Below are positions 9,042 through 17,816 of a DNA stretch of 36,434 bases, in pieces. The stretch's first letter is position 1. The number at the start of each line of letters is the position of its first letter. The position numbers and the translations under genes are program-made. This DNA is from Clostridia bacterium (GTDB lineage: Bacteria; Bacillota; Clostridia; Christensenellales; Borkfalkiaceae): assembly GCA_017501885.1 (NCBI GenBank), contig JAFVWA010000090.1, positions 1 through 36,434 on the forward strand, given 5' to 3'. A model generated the notes under the pieces. It searched no databases. It had not been told where the DNA came from and was given only the letters and a program-made list of their open reading frames with translations.

Positions 9042-11036
9042 TTATTTTAACTGAACTTGCCATTTTTCAAAATAATAGCTTAATTTTTCGCAAAGATCTT
9101 CCCAGTAATTTTTAGCATCTTCTTTCGTCCAATTGACCATTGAAGTTGGCATTTTTGTATAAAATTTAGAAAACACGTTTTTCGTGCATAACGGAACAAA
9201 CGCTATTTCTTTAACGGAATTGCTTTCTTTAATTTCATTATTTTTCCAAGAATAACTCTTCTTACATCCTTTTTCTTTATTTATTATAAAGGCTCTTTTA
9301 ATGGGGAAAATTTGATTGCCATATTCTTTATTAGTAGACTCGTCTAAAAGAACAAAATTCCAAATCTTGTTCTTATCTTCATCGGCAAGAGCGTCCCCAC
9401 TCTTTAATACTTCGTCAAGTATTTCGCTAAAATCTTTTTTATAGTCTACACCGTTTATATAATTATCAATATCATCCTTTAACTCAGCGCTAACGTATTC
9501 TTTGGCTAAAGACAAATAAAGTTTCTTATTTTCTTCTTTATCTAATTTATCGCCAGCGTTTGGTCTTATATGTTCTACTTGCCAATTTTCTTTCTTATAT
9601 AAATGGAAAGGAAACTTTGTAAAGTTAGGCAAACTATACTTTTTGTCTTCAACCATTTTTTGATTCTGTTGTATAATGGTTTCAACATTATGTAAAAGCA
9701 AAATACCCACGCATTCTCTTTTGCTAATTTCTTTTGTTTGAACTTTCCCCTTCTTCATGTTTGCTGAAACGTAAAGCTCGTCAAACTTCCAATCTTTAAG
9801 TTCTTTTATCCACTCTTTATTCTCAAATGATTTTACTATCTTTTCTTTCAAGCACACGCAAAAATCATCTTTCGTTGTTTTGCCCCATTCATTTAAGAGT
9901 TCTTTTATTTCAATCTTGCCTATAGTGGTTAAATAACCTATATAATGATAGAACCTATAATCATAATACCATTCATTGAAGATTTGGAATACTCTTTTAA
10001 CCTCCTCCCATGCCGAACCGAATATCCAATTCTCTTCTTTCTTATACATATTAAAAGCCTCGTTAAAATAACGGAAAGTAGAATGTTCATCATTCCCGAT
10101 TCTATCTTTTAAGGTTTGATTTTTTTCTTCGGCGCTTTTTTTGGCTCTCTCTTTTTTCCACTTTGTTTCAGCGAATACTCTAAAACAGTCATTTTGTGCA
10201 ATTATATTTAATATAAGATCAATTCTTGTAGGTTTATCATAATTTGCATTGTTTAAAAACAACCAAAACTCATCATTTTGCAATGTTTTTTCTATATTAT
10301 CCCATTCGGAAGCAATTTTCAACTGCTCTTTTTCAAGCATTCTATTGCTAATATCGTCGCCGACGTTAAAATTAGTTCTATTTAAGAATAACGCCTTTAT
10401 AAGTTCCGCATCCGTTAAAGGAATTTTACCTATGTTCAAACGAGTAAAAACGGATATTTCTTCTTCTTTTTGAACTTCATACCAAATAAAACAAACTTTG
10501 TTTAGTAAAACTTCTTCGAAAGTTTCTATTTCTTTTTTTTCTTTGTCTCTAAACCACTCCTTTACAGCTTCATAAACTTCAGAAATATGATAAAAATCAA
10601 TATTGCTATTTTTCAAATTCGAAGAAGATTTAATACTATTTAAAAATTCCCCACTCTTATCTCTTGTTTCATATTCTAGTTTGTATTTTCCATTAGAATC
10701 TAAATAGCTTAAAATTAAATAAATCGTAGTTAACCTTTGTTGCCCATCAACAACTATCCATCTACCTTTTATTATTTGAGCAATCTCATCTATGGTAGAC
10801 GCTTTTTTACAATCCTCTAAAACTGTTTGCTCATCAAAGCCAGAACAAACAACAAGCGGTTGAATACAGTAAATTTCTTCTTCCCCTGCTTTTTCGGAAA
10901 AAGTTAAAATATCATCTAATAATTCTTTGGCTTGACGAGGTTCCCAACGATACCCCCTTTGATAATCGGGAATAAAAAAGTTCATTCCCAAAATTTCATT
11001 TACAGGTTTTAACGCTATAATGTCATGTTTCATCAT
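9042..11036 (-). CDS. DUF262 and DUF1524 (HNH) protein, GmrSD/SspE-like nuclease
   Basis: A 664-residue protein. The N-terminal DUF262 domain shows IPDYQRGYRW at 22-31 and VDGQQRLTT at 96-104. A C-terminal HNH region of the DUF1524 type is seen in WQVEHIRP (H489) followed by NFVLLDESTNKEYGNQ (N560, N569, N574). This architecture is that of GmrSD, which cuts modified DNA, and of SspE in phosphorothioate-sensing defence. It is first of the two DUF262 genes. A short, probably frameshifted gene with a strong ribosome binding site lies just upstream on the same strand. The target modification cannot be told from sequence. Nuclease family is fairly sure; biological role is inferred. Confidence 0.85.
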   Translation of the reverse strand: MMKHDIIALKPVNEILGMNFFIPDYQRGYRWEPRQAKELLDDILTFSEKAGEEEIYCIQPLVVCSGFDEQTVLEDCKKASTIDEIAQIIKGRWIVVDGQQRLTTIYLILSYLDSNGKYKLEYETRDKSGEFLNSIKSSSNLKNSNIDFYHISEVYEAVKEWFRDKEKKEIETFEEVLLNKVCFIWYEVQKEEEISVFTRLNIGKIPLTDAELIKALFLNRTNFNVGDDISNRMLEKEQLKIASEWDNIEKTLQNDEFWLFLNNANYDKPTRIDLILNIIAQNDCFRVFAETKWKKERAKKSAEEKNQTLKDRIGNDEHSTFRYFNEAFNMYKKEENWIFGSAWEEVKRVFQIFNEWYYDYRFYHYIGYLTTIGKIEIKELLNEWGKTTKDDFCVCLKEKIVKSFENKEWIKELKDWKFDELYVSANMKKGKVQTKEISKRECVGILLLHNVETIIQQNQKMVEDKKYSLPNFTKFPFHLYKKENWQVEHIRPNAGDKLDKEENKKLYLSLAKEYVSAELKDDIDNYINGVDYKKDFSEILDEVLKSGDALADEDKNKIWNFVLLDESTNKEYGNQIFPIKRAFIINKEKGCKKSYSWKNNEIKESNSVKEIAFVPLCTKNVFSKFYTKMPTSMVNWTKEDAKNYWEDLCEKLSYYFEKWQVQLK

Positions 11037-11110
11037 TTACATTCCTTTTATTCTTTTTAATATTTCTTTATTTGCTGATCAAAATTTGCAACATCCAGCA
11101 ACTCAGACTT

Positions 11111-11336
11111 CTATTTTCCTAACAACATCTCTAAATTTTTCTTTGCGCCTTTTCCAAACATCGTATCATGGTATGTTTGCTTATCTCGTTTGCGCATCAA
11201 GTGGCAATCTTTATAAAATTTTCAAGGCTTCATCAGCATGGTTAAATGCCTCTAAAATTATGCCACTATGTTTATTGTGACTTTTTACATACTCTATAAC
11301 AAAAGTCTTTATAACGGAATTAACGTCTTTATTCAT
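11111..11336 (-). pseudogene. Small frameshifted gene upstream of the DUF262 operon
   Basis: The ATG at 11334-11336 follows a strong AAAGGAGGATGTT ribosome binding site, but the frame stops after 41 residues (MNKDVNSVIKTFVIEYVKSH...ALKIL) at 11211. The next frame continues as protein-like sequence (FYKDCHLMRKRDKQTYHDTM...MLLGK) to a TAG at 11111-11113, and has its own ATG at 11195-11197. Removing one base from the A/T run at 11215-11222 joins both into a single product of about 74 residues. I do not recognise the family. Either the gene is broken, or an assembly/homopolymer error is present, or these are two tiny overlapping peptides. Placed directly before the nuclease pair, it may be part of the same operon. 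Confidence 0.5.
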
Positions 11337-11367
11337 AACATCCTCCTTTTCCATATTTTGATATAGC

Positions 11368-11411
11368 AAAAAACCTAAAACTTACACCAAACTGTGTTCG
11401 TTTTAGGTTTT
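11368..11411 (-). terminator. Terminator of the tRNA-Met/tRNA-Glu unit
   Basis: AAAACCTAAAAC (11370-11381) pairs perfectly with GTTTTAGGTTTT (11400-11411). Read leftward, it lies three bases after the tRNA-Glu CCA and the descending arm runs into T-rich sequence. Confidence 0.75.
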
Positions 11412-11414
11412 GAT

Positions 11415-11489
11415 TGGTGACCCCTACGGGAATCGAACCCATGTTACCACCGTGAAAGGGTGGTGTCTTAACCGCTTGACCAAGGGGCC
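11415..11489 (-). tRNA. tRNA-Glu (anticodon TTC)
   Basis: A 75-base cloverleaf with encoded CCA. The acceptor stem GGCCCCT pairs with AGGGGTC, the anticodon stem CCACC/GGTGG encloses loop CUUUCAC with anticodon UUC, and the T arm contains GGTTCGATTCC. The gene is downstream of tRNA-Met on the same strand and its 3' end faces the accessory region to the left, which makes it a plausible integration site. Confidence 0.95.
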
Positions 11490-11599
11490 TCTTCGTGTCA
11501 AAACTCGCTTTTGCTAAGTTCTGTCACTATTATTTAGCAAGTTGCCTTGCGTTTTTGTTAAAGTCTTCTTTAACTCTTTGGTTGCGTTTAAGCTTTTTG

Positions 11600-11676
11600 T
11601 GGTAGCGGCGGTCAGATTCGAACCAACGACCTGCCGGGTATGAACCGGCCGCTCTAACCAGCTAAGCTACGCCGCC
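11600..11676 (-). tRNA. tRNA-Met, elongator (anticodon CAT)
   Basis: A 77-base cloverleaf with encoded CCA. The anticodon stem GCCGG/CCGGC encloses UUCAUAC. The acceptor stem GGCGGCG/CGCCGCT with G1-U72 resembles Bacillus elongator tRNA-Met rather than the initiator (which has a mismatched 1-72 pair) or tRNA-Ile2. The T stem holds two G-U pairs. Confidence 0.92.
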
Positions 11677-11717
11677 ATATGGCATTTAATGGCGAACTCG
11701 TCGTTAAATGCTTTTGT

Positions 11718-11746
11718 ATTATATCCAAAAATCAAAACCTTGTCAA
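11718..11746 (-). promoter_or_regulatory. Consensus promoter of the tRNA unit
   Basis: Read leftward, TTGACA (11746-11741), a 17-base spacer and TATAAT (11723-11718) match the sigma-A consensus perfectly. The start of transcription would lie about 35 bases upstream of tRNA-Met. Confidence 0.9.
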
Positions 11747-11806
11747 ATATATTTCCGTGTTTTGACAAAAATTTTTTTCTTTTATTTATATATAATCTAT
11801 TTTTTC

Positions 11807-13036
11807 TTACGCTAAGGGTTCTAACTCTTCGTATTTTATCTTAACGCCGTTCTTTTTAAGTCTTTCTTGCAATGCCAAAACGTCCGCAGAATGGAAATCT
11901 TCAAACATAGCGGCAGCCGTTCCAACTGCTTCGCCTGTAACCGCGCAACATGGAATAACGCGAGAAAGTTCCCACATAGTATCCGTTGCGGAGATACATC
12001 TACCGCAAGCAGAAAGGTTTTTAATATTCTTAGAAATCAAAGAGCCGTAAGGCACTTCAAAAACAGGACCTGCTTTACGCCAATTACTAATTAAACCAAC
12101 GCTGTCTTCATAAGGCTTAAACGGTTCATCGTCTAAGACAACCTTGCCCTCTATACGTCTTGTCATTCTTATTTGAGGAATGGTTGCAATTTGAGCGAGA
12201 TGGTGTTCTTTGCTTATGCCACCCTTTTTTAAGAAATCTTCTAAAAGCGTTGCGTGAGATTGAACCATCATATCTGAAAGCTCATCTGCTTCTAGTCCCT
12301 TAAATCTCTTGCCCTTGTTTTCTAACTGTTCTTTAGTTTTATATTTATCTGGGATATCGGCAAAGCCTAAAAATCTAAGGAAATAGTTTTCTTTTAAGTG
12401 TTCAAAATACCAAGCGGCAAGAACGTTGCCTTGCTTGAACTCTTCTGTTTGAGCGCCTGCTTGTAAGGCAAGATCAGCATCTCCGGAAGCATCGATAAAA
12501 TTCTTTGCAACAAAAGCCTGTCTACCGCTTTTGCTTTCGGTTATAACTGCGGTAATTTTATCTTTTTTAACCGTAGCTGAAGTAACGGTTGCTCCGTAAA
12601 GAATCTTAACGCCATTTTCAATAAGTAGTTGCTCGCAAAGAATTGCAAAAACGTTAGCGTTATATTCAACTTCGTAACGGCTCTTTTTTCTATCTTCTAA
12701 AGTATAGCCATCGTTAAGCCAAGGTTTAGCATCGTGGTCTCTTACGGGGTGAGCAAGCTCTGTACCATGCTTTACAGAGAGTTTTAAAAGTTCTTCTGCA
12801 ATGCCGAAAGAAACCTGTCTTCCGTTGCCATCGCAAATAGGAAGATATATGGCAATTAGACCGGCAGTGCCTAAACCACCTAGCATATAAGTTCTTTCAA
12901 GTAGTAACGTTTTAGCACCATTTCTAGCTGCAGCAAGCGCAGCGGCAACACCGCCAACGCCACCACCGACAACAACAACGTCATAGTTGTCAACAACAGA
13001 AATTTTACGTGATTTTTCTTTAATAAACTGTGCCAT
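11807..13036 (-). CDS. FAD-dependent oxidoreductase (FAD_oxidored type)
   Basis: A 409-residue protein with an N-terminal Rossmann FAD site: VVVVGGGVGGVAAALAAARNG (GGGVGG at 24-29) and the ribose-binding glutamate in LLLER (E47). A second motif, DASGDADLALQAG near 184-196, is typical of the FAD-dependent oxidoreductase family that includes thiamine-thiazole-like and glycoside-metabolism-associated enzymes. No membrane segment or signal peptide is present, so it should be cytoplasmic. It lies 15 bases downstream of the large lipoprotein gene, so they are probably co-transcribed. The nearby alpha-L-rhamnosidase makes a carbohydrate or plant-glycoside role possible, but the substrate is unknown. 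No clear terminator follows. Confidence 0.8.
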   Translation of the reverse strand: MAQFIKEKSRKISVVDNYDVVVVGGGVGGVAAALAAARNGAKTLLLERTYMLGGLGTAGLIAIYLPICDGNGRQVSFGIAEELLKLSVKHGTELAHPVRDHDAKPWLNDGYTLEDRKKSRYEVEYNANVFAILCEQLLIENGVKILYGATVTSATVKKDKITAVITESKSGRQAFVAKNFIDASGDADLALQAGAQTEEFKQGNVLAAWYFEHLKENYFLRFLGFADIPDKYKTKEQLENKGKRFKGLEADELSDMMVQSHATLLEDFLKKGGISKEHHLAQIATIPQIRMTRRIEGKVVLDDEPFKPYEDSVGLISNWRKAGPVFEVPYGSLISKNIKNLSACGRCISATDTMWELSRVIPCCAVTGEAVGTAAAMFEDFHSADVLALQERLKKNGVKIKYEELEPLA

Positions 13037-13051
13037 AATTACCTAAAAAAA

Positions 13052-15082
13052 TTAATCTGCAAAAAGGTCAACTGCCTTTTCGTAGTAAGCCCATTTAAGG
13101 TTGTTTTCAATAAATCTTAATACGTTGTCGTCAAGTTTGATTTCTTCCATAACAGCCTTAACGTCATTGTATGCAGCGCGATATTCTGCTTGTTTAGCGC
13201 TGTCGCAGAATTCGTAGTTAACAATTCCGTCGAGTTTATAGAGTTTCTTAAGAACTTCAACCGCCTTTTCAGCGCCTTTTAAGATTTCTACGTTAGTGTC
13301 GCCGTAAGTTTCCTTTGCTTCAGGAGAAAGAGCGTCATAAGCGTTTCTTGCATCTTTAACAAGTTGGTCGTCAACTACGCAAACGCCGTCAACGATTTCC
13401 CATTCGAGAGTTGCAGGAACTTTTGCAAGCGCAGCAACTGCCGTTTTTGCAGCGTCAGCAGGAATAATCTTGCCGATGAATGAATGTCCTTCGATATAGA
13501 ATAGGTCGTCCTTATCGTCATCGTCGGTATCTTCAGCAACAACTTCTATACCCGTTTCGGTGCTGTTTGCAGTAGCCGAAGCCTTATCGAAAATCTTAAC
13601 GTATTTAATATATGAAGCACCTGCTTCAGTATTGTCAAGATAGAAATAGTATTGAGTTTCGTTAGCCGTTCCTTCGTCGAAAACTATTCTTTCGGGAGCA
13701 TACCAAGCACCGCCAACGGTGTCTTCGGAAATTCTTTCTTCCTTGTAGAATTCGGTGAACGCATTTTCTTCTACGTCACACAACTTAATTCTTGCTAAGC
13801 AGTTCATTGAGTTGTAGTAGTAAGCGTATTGAACGCCGTTGTGAGTAACAACTTCAATCATTTCACTTGCCGTGCCAACCTTAGCAACCTTTTTGAAGTT
13901 GGTTTTCTTGTCTTTAACGAGAGAAGTTTTAACGATAAACACGTCGGAACTTGCAACCGTTTCGCCATCTTCGTTAGTAACGTCGTCACCACTTATAATA
14001 GTATAAGCAGGATCGTTGATATCGATGCCGTTTCCGTCAGCGTCGAACATAGCAGAGCCAACGAGTTCAGGGTTTTTAATTTTGTTGGAATCTTTAATAG
14101 CAAATTCCATAAAGTTGTCTTTATTAGCAAGAACATCACTTGTTTTAACCCCGTAAACGGTTTCTTCGCCGTCCAAGTTGGTAGAACTGAAGAAATACAA
14201 GTTGTCGTCAACCCAACTGTTGGTAAACACAACTTCGTCGTTGATTCCGTCTAAGATACAAGTTCCGCGGAATTCGTTGCCTTCTTGAATACCGTCGCCC
14301 GCTTTGTAAGCATAAACTTTGTTAAAAGTTTCTTGCGCTCTTACATAATCGTCGCCCGTGTCAGCGCCTGAATAATAGTCTTCAGAATAAATGTTTGCAG
14401 AGTATAACAAAATCAAGCCGTCAACACCGTCCCCGGATAAGAAGGTGTACTCAGCAAGAGTTTCGTATTTACCCTTGGTAGAATCGTCTGTTTTAGCAAC
14501 TACAACCTCGGTTTTAGTAGAAGTGTTGTAGCACATAATAGCAGATTCGGGGTTGTTGTAGTAAATGAGATAAACAACGCCGTTGTTTTGAACGAATCTA
14601 TAAGTATAGTTAAGGAAGGTAACGGTAAAATACTTTTCAGTTTCAGAACCATCGAGTTTAGTTCTAAAGAAGGTCATTTCACCCTTAGCAACTTCACCAG
14701 CATTGTTCTTGTCCGTGCTGGGAGTTCCATAATAAACGTAACCGTTATAGATATAAACGCCTGCAGAATAATCTTCTGCAACGAAAAGCTTAGGAACAAT
14801 AACTTCCGTCTTAACTTCGCCAGACTTGATAGAAGATTTTTCCGCAGCCATAAGCGCGCCCTTTACAGGCGTGCCGAATTCGTTATCGTCGCCGTAAGAA
14901 GCAAAGCCGTTGATGTAGTAGATATAATTTTCGGTTTCAGCAACGAATCCGCCGTTGGAAAGAACTTTTCCTGGCGTCTTCATATTAGACCCCTGCCAAT
15001 CGTTATCGCCACAAGCGACTAAGCCAATAGCAGACAATACCGCCAAGGCGCAAGCTAAAATTTTGATTAGTATCTTTTTCAT
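13052..15082 (-). CDS. Large secreted lipoprotein of unknown function
   Basis: A 676-residue protein with a lipoprotein signal (MKKILIKILACALAVLSAIG then LVAC, lipidated C24). The body is acidic, rich in Tyr, Asp and Thr, and has repeated short YYxNG/VYYGTP-like strands (for example YIYYINGFASYG near 52-63, YIYNGYVYYGT near 109-119), suggesting a beta-propeller-like surface domain. The C-terminal 130 residues are helical and include a segment (ARNAYDALSPEAKETYGD) that resembles helical repeats common in Clostridia surface proteins. It probably sits on the outer face of the membrane. It heads the operon with the FAD oxidoreductase and has its own promoter. I do not recognise a functional family. 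Confidence 0.8.
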   Translation of the reverse strand: MKKILIKILACALAVLSAIGLVACGDNDWQGSNMKTPGKVLSNGGFVAETENYIYYINGFASYGDDNEFGTPVKGALMAAEKSSIKSGEVKTEVIVPKLFVAEDYSAGVYIYNGYVYYGTPSTDKNNAGEVAKGEMTFFRTKLDGSETEKYFTVTFLNYTYRFVQNNGVVYLIYYNNPESAIMCYNTSTKTEVVVAKTDDSTKGKYETLAEYTFLSGDGVDGLILLYSANIYSEDYYSGADTGDDYVRAQETFNKVYAYKAGDGIQEGNEFRGTCILDGINDEVVFTNSWVDDNLYFFSSTNLDGEETVYGVKTSDVLANKDNFMEFAIKDSNKIKNPELVGSAMFDADGNGIDINDPAYTIISGDDVTNEDGETVASSDVFIVKTSLVKDKKTNFKKVAKVGTASEMIEVVTHNGVQYAYYYNSMNCLARIKLCDVEENAFTEFYKEERISEDTVGGAWYAPERIVFDEGTANETQYYFYLDNTEAGASYIKYVKIFDKASATANSTETGIEVVAEDTDDDDKDDLFYIEGHSFIGKIIPADAAKTAVAALAKVPATLEWEIVDGVCVVDDQLVKDARNAYDALSPEAKETYGDTNVEILKGAEKAVEVLKKLYKLDGIVNYEFCDSAKQAEYRAAYNDVKAVMEEIKLDDNVLRFIENNLKWAYYEKAVDLFAD

Positions 15083-15098
15083 AAAAACTCCGGTAGTG

Positions 15099-15121
15099 CG
15101 TCAACATTTTTTAAGTTGACG
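15099..15121 (-). other. Hairpin in the lipoprotein gene leader
   Basis: CGTCAAC and GTTGACG form a perfect 7-bp inverted repeat around a 9-base A/T loop, 17 bases before the lipoprotein start codon and within its predicted 5' untranslated region. It could be an operator or an mRNA-stabilising hairpin; there is no evidence to choose. Confidence 0.5.
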
Positions 15122-15146
15122 AATATAGATATTTATACAAGTATAC

Positions 15147-15175
15147 ATTATATACCATAACTTTGCTTTTTGCAA
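15147..15175 (-). promoter_or_regulatory. Promoter of the lipoprotein/FAD oxidoreductase operon
   Basis: Leftward TTGCAA (15175-15170), a 17-base spacer and TATAAT (15152-15147). It gives a leader of about 60 bases containing the hairpin at 15099-15121. Confidence 0.7.
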
Positions 15176-15225
15176 TAGTTTATTTGGATTTTTTTGACAT
15201 TTTTACCTTTGTGGGGGAAAGAATT

Positions 15226-15522
15226 TTGGATAATTTAAAGTTATTTAAGCTTGTTGCAGACGCTCTGAGTAAGGCCAAAACGAGCCAAGCGGACAGCGGA
15301 AACGGAAAAAACCCGTTTGATTTTTCAAAAATATTGCAAAATTTAGGTGGTTTCTCAGGGAAAAATAACACCGACTCGCCCACCGATAACGGGGATTCTA
15401 ACGACAAAAAAGAAGCCATTTCTCCCCTGCCGTCTGCCCCCTTGCAAGCAGGGATGCTCGGCACTATGAAATCACACGACGAGTTTATAAAAAGAGTTAT
15501 GGAAAAAAACAAAAAGTGTTGA
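15226..15522 (+). CDS. Small hypothetical protein, TTG start
   Basis: A 98-residue product (first residues MDNLKLFKLVADALSKAKTS) starting at TTG 15226-15228. GTGGGGGAAAG lies at good distance upstream, which favours this start over the longer ATG at 15163. The N-terminal helix is followed by a low-complexity Asn/Asp/Ser/Gly segment (residues about 22-62) and a C-terminal motif MLGTMKSHDEFIKRVMEKNKK. No signal peptide or membrane segment remains with this start. The stop codon overlaps the -35 box of the rhamnosidase promoter. I do not recognise it. Moderate confidence rests on the ribosome binding site and sensible composition. Confidence 0.6.
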   Translation: MDNLKLFKLVADALSKAKTSQADSGNGKNPFDFSKILQNLGGFSGKNNTDSPTDNGDSNDKKEAISPLPSAPLQAGMLGTMKSHDEFIKRVMEKNKKC

Positions 15523-15547
15523 CTTGCATTTTAAGGTAGGTTATAAT
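15519..15547 (+). promoter_or_regulatory. Promoter of the rhamnosidase gene
   Basis: TTGACT (15519-15524), 17-base spacer, TATAAT (15542-15547). The -35 box overlaps the stop codon of the preceding small gene, so the rhamnosidase has its own promoter. Confidence 0.85.
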
Positions 15548-15606
15548 AAAACTGTTTGAAAAACTCACGTTTTAGTTTATAAAAAACTCGTGATTAGGAG
15601 AGAATT

Positions 15607-17805
15607 ATGCTTTCGGACAAGTTTATTAGCGCAACCAAAGAATTTACTACCGAACACCAAGGGGTTCCCGCTCCGTATATTAGAAAAACTTTTGAAGTTT
15701 CTGATTTTAAGAGCGCGGAAGTTTACGTTTGCGGTTTGGGGTTCTATGAATTTTACGTTAATGGAAAAGAAATAACAAAAGGCAAACTTGCCCCATATAT
15801 TTCCAACCCCGACCAAGTAGTTTACTACGATAGATACGACTTGACTAATTTAATAAAGCAAGGCAAAAATGCCTTTGGTTTTCTTTTGGGAAACGGCTTT
15901 TTGAATAACCCCGGTGGAAAAGGTTGGAATTTTGACCAAGGCTCTTTCCGTTCTGCCCCAAAGCTTGCACTATCTTTTGTCGTTGACGGAAAAGTTGTTT
16001 TTGAAGCAGACACCTCTTTCAAAACCGCACCATCGCCTATTATTTTCGATGATTACAGAATGGGCGAGCATTACGATGCACAAAAGGAAATTGACGGCTG
16101 GGCAGAAATAGATTTTGACGATAGCAAGTGGGCAAACTGTATTGAAGCCACCACACCAAAAGGCGAAAAGAAAATTTGCACGGCAAACCCTATAAAAGTT
16201 GTTAAGGAAATTAAACCTGTTAGAAAGTGGAGAACGGAGTGCGGAAACGTTTACGATTTCGGCGCTAATTTTAGCGGTGTGGTTAGACTTAAACTCGATG
16301 GTTTTTACGCTCCCCACCAGCGCTTCAAAATTCACCATGCCGAAGTGCTTTTGGAAGACACCGTTATTTATAAAAAGAATATTTGCGTGCCTTTTAGGTT
16401 TAACCTTGACGATTGGCAAACGGATATATATTACGCAAAAGACGATTGTTTTCCACAAATTTATCAACCACACTTTACCTATCACGGCTTCCGTTACGTA
16501 TTTATTGAAGGTATTGACGGAGCACAAGCTACCGACGATTTAGTTACCATGCTTGTTTATTGCTCCGATTTTGAAAATCAAAACGAGTTTATTTGCGATA
16601 ATCAGACGGTTAACAAAATTCAACAAATGACTGTTAACTCCGACGTTTCTAACTTCCACTACTTCCCCACCGATTGTCCACACAGAGAAAAGAACGGTTG
16701 GATGGGCGATATTGCCCTTTCTGCAGAGCAATTATTTTACAACTTTGGCTGTAAAAAAGATTTAAGAGAGTGGCTTAATACCGTTAGAAAAGCACAAAGA
16801 GAAGACGGCGCTGTTCCTGGAATCGTCCCTACCGCCGGTTGGGGTTTTGCGTGGGGAAACGGTCCTGTTGAAGACTTTGCTATAACTGAACTTCCCTATT
16901 ACGACTATATGTTTAACGGGGACAAGAGCGTTATTTTGGATAACGCCGATATGATTAAAAAATACGTTGAGTATCTTAAAACTATTCGCAAGGAAAACGG
17001 CTTGTTTGAGTTTGGACTTCCAGATTGGTGCGAAGCAAAATGGAAAGGTCTTGATAAACCGCTTACTAACATTGAAATTACAGATAGTTTAGTTATTATC
17101 GACATGCTTAAAAAAGCAGAAAAAATGTTTATCGTTATAGGCGATAACGACTACGCAAAGCAACTTAACGATTTTGCCCAAAGCATTAGGGAAGATTTTA
17201 GAAAGGTTCATTTAGACAAAAACCTTTTTGTTAAAGGCAGAAAACAAACGGCACAAGCACGTGCTATCGATAGCGGTATTTTTACCGATGAAGAAAAGAA
17301 AACAGCTGTTAAAAATCTAGTTCAAATTATAAAAGAAGATGGAAATCGCTTCCAAACAGGTGTTGCAGGGGCAAGAGTTTTATTCCACGTTTTAGCAGAT
17401 AACGGCTACCCACAACTCGCCTTTGACTTGATTACCCAAGAAAAGTATCCATCTTATGGCTTCTGGGCAAAAGAAGGTTACGATAACCTTCCCGAAAAGT
17501 TCTATACTCGTCGCAAAAACTCACCATTCCCCGACGACGGAACTTACTTGCAATCGCTAAACCACCATTTCTGGGGCTTTGTTTCGGGTTGGTTTTACAA
17601 ATACCTTTGCGGATTAAACGTTAACCCCGATTATACCAATTGCAATAAAATCGTTATTTCACCACTCGCTATTAAGGGCGTTAAAAAGCTTAACTGCAAG
17701 TTTGAAAACAATGGTAAACAGTTAGAATACAGCCTTGTAAGAAAAGGTAAAAAAGTAAACGTTACCATTACCAAAAACACAGGCTTTGACGTTGAGATAA
17801 AATAA
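15607..17805 (+). CDS. Alpha-L-rhamnosidase, glycoside hydrolase family 78
   Basis: A 732-residue enzyme, short for GH78 but with the family features: an N-terminal beta-sandwich region (residues about 1-200, with ADKRAxxYV-like strands such as VYVCGLGFYEFYVNGKEI) and the hallmark motif DCPHREKNGWMGD at 356-368 that opens the (alpha/alpha)6 barrel. A C-terminal beta domain (about 650-732) ends the protein. It should release terminal L-rhamnose from glycans or plant glycosides. No signal peptide is seen, so it should act on imported oligosaccharides in the cytoplasm. The ATG follows TAGGAGAG. It has its own promoter and a strong terminator, and no rhamnose-pathway neighbours are in the window. 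Confidence 0.9.
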   Translation: MLSDKFISATKEFTTEHQGVPAPYIRKTFEVSDFKSAEVYVCGLGFYEFYVNGKEITKGKLAPYISNPDQVVYYDRYDLTNLIKQGKNAFGFLLGNGFLNNPGGKGWNFDQGSFRSAPKLALSFVVDGKVVFEADTSFKTAPSPIIFDDYRMGEHYDAQKEIDGWAEIDFDDSKWANCIEATTPKGEKKICTANPIKVVKEIKPVRKWRTECGNVYDFGANFSGVVRLKLDGFYAPHQRFKIHHAEVLLEDTVIYKKNICVPFRFNLDDWQTDIYYAKDDCFPQIYQPHFTYHGFRYVFIEGIDGAQATDDLVTMLVYCSDFENQNEFICDNQTVNKIQQMTVNSDVSNFHYFPTDCPHREKNGWMGDIALSAEQLFYNFGCKKDLREWLNTVRKAQREDGAVPGIVPTAGWGFAWGNGPVEDFAITELPYYDYMFNGDKSVILDNADMIKKYVEYLKTIRKENGLFEFGLPDWCEAKWKGLDKPLTNIEITDSLVIIDMLKKAEKMFIVIGDNDYAKQLNDFAQSIREDFRKVHLDKNLFVKGRKQTAQARAIDSGIFTDEEKKTAVKNLVQIIKEDGNRFQTGVAGARVLFHVLADNGYPQLAFDLITQEKYPSYGFWAKEGYDNLPEKFYTRRKNSPFPDDGTYLQSLNHHFWGFVSGWFYKYLCGLNVNPDYTNCNKIVISPLAIKGVKKLNCKFENNGKQLEYSLVRKGKKVNVTITKNTGFDVEIK

Positions 17806-17816
17806 GTTTAGAATAG

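Larger units (their letters stand above)
11037..11414. other. Intergenic region between the DUF262 operon and tRNA-Glu
   Basis: It contains the small frameshifted gene (11111-11336) and the tRNA unit terminator (11368-11411). No integrase gene and no visible copy of the tRNA-Glu 3' end was found here. I saw no clear promoter for the DUF262 operon; readthrough from the tRNA unit is possible. Confidence 0.5.

Noticed and set aside
11600-11676. Initiator tRNA-Met or tRNA-Ile2 (CAT)
   Set aside because: The acceptor stem has a G1-U72 pair and a sequence like elongator tRNA-Met; initiators have an unpaired 1-72 position, and tRNA-Ile2 has a different acceptor stem.
13829-14254. 141-codon rightward frame inside the lipoprotein gene
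   Set aside because: It is antisense to a clear lipoprotein gene with signal peptide and promoter, and has no start signals.
15970-16527. 185-codon open frame antisense to the rhamnosidase gene
   Set aside because: It lies wholly inside the well-supported GH78 gene, lacks a ribosome binding site and has no recognisable family features.
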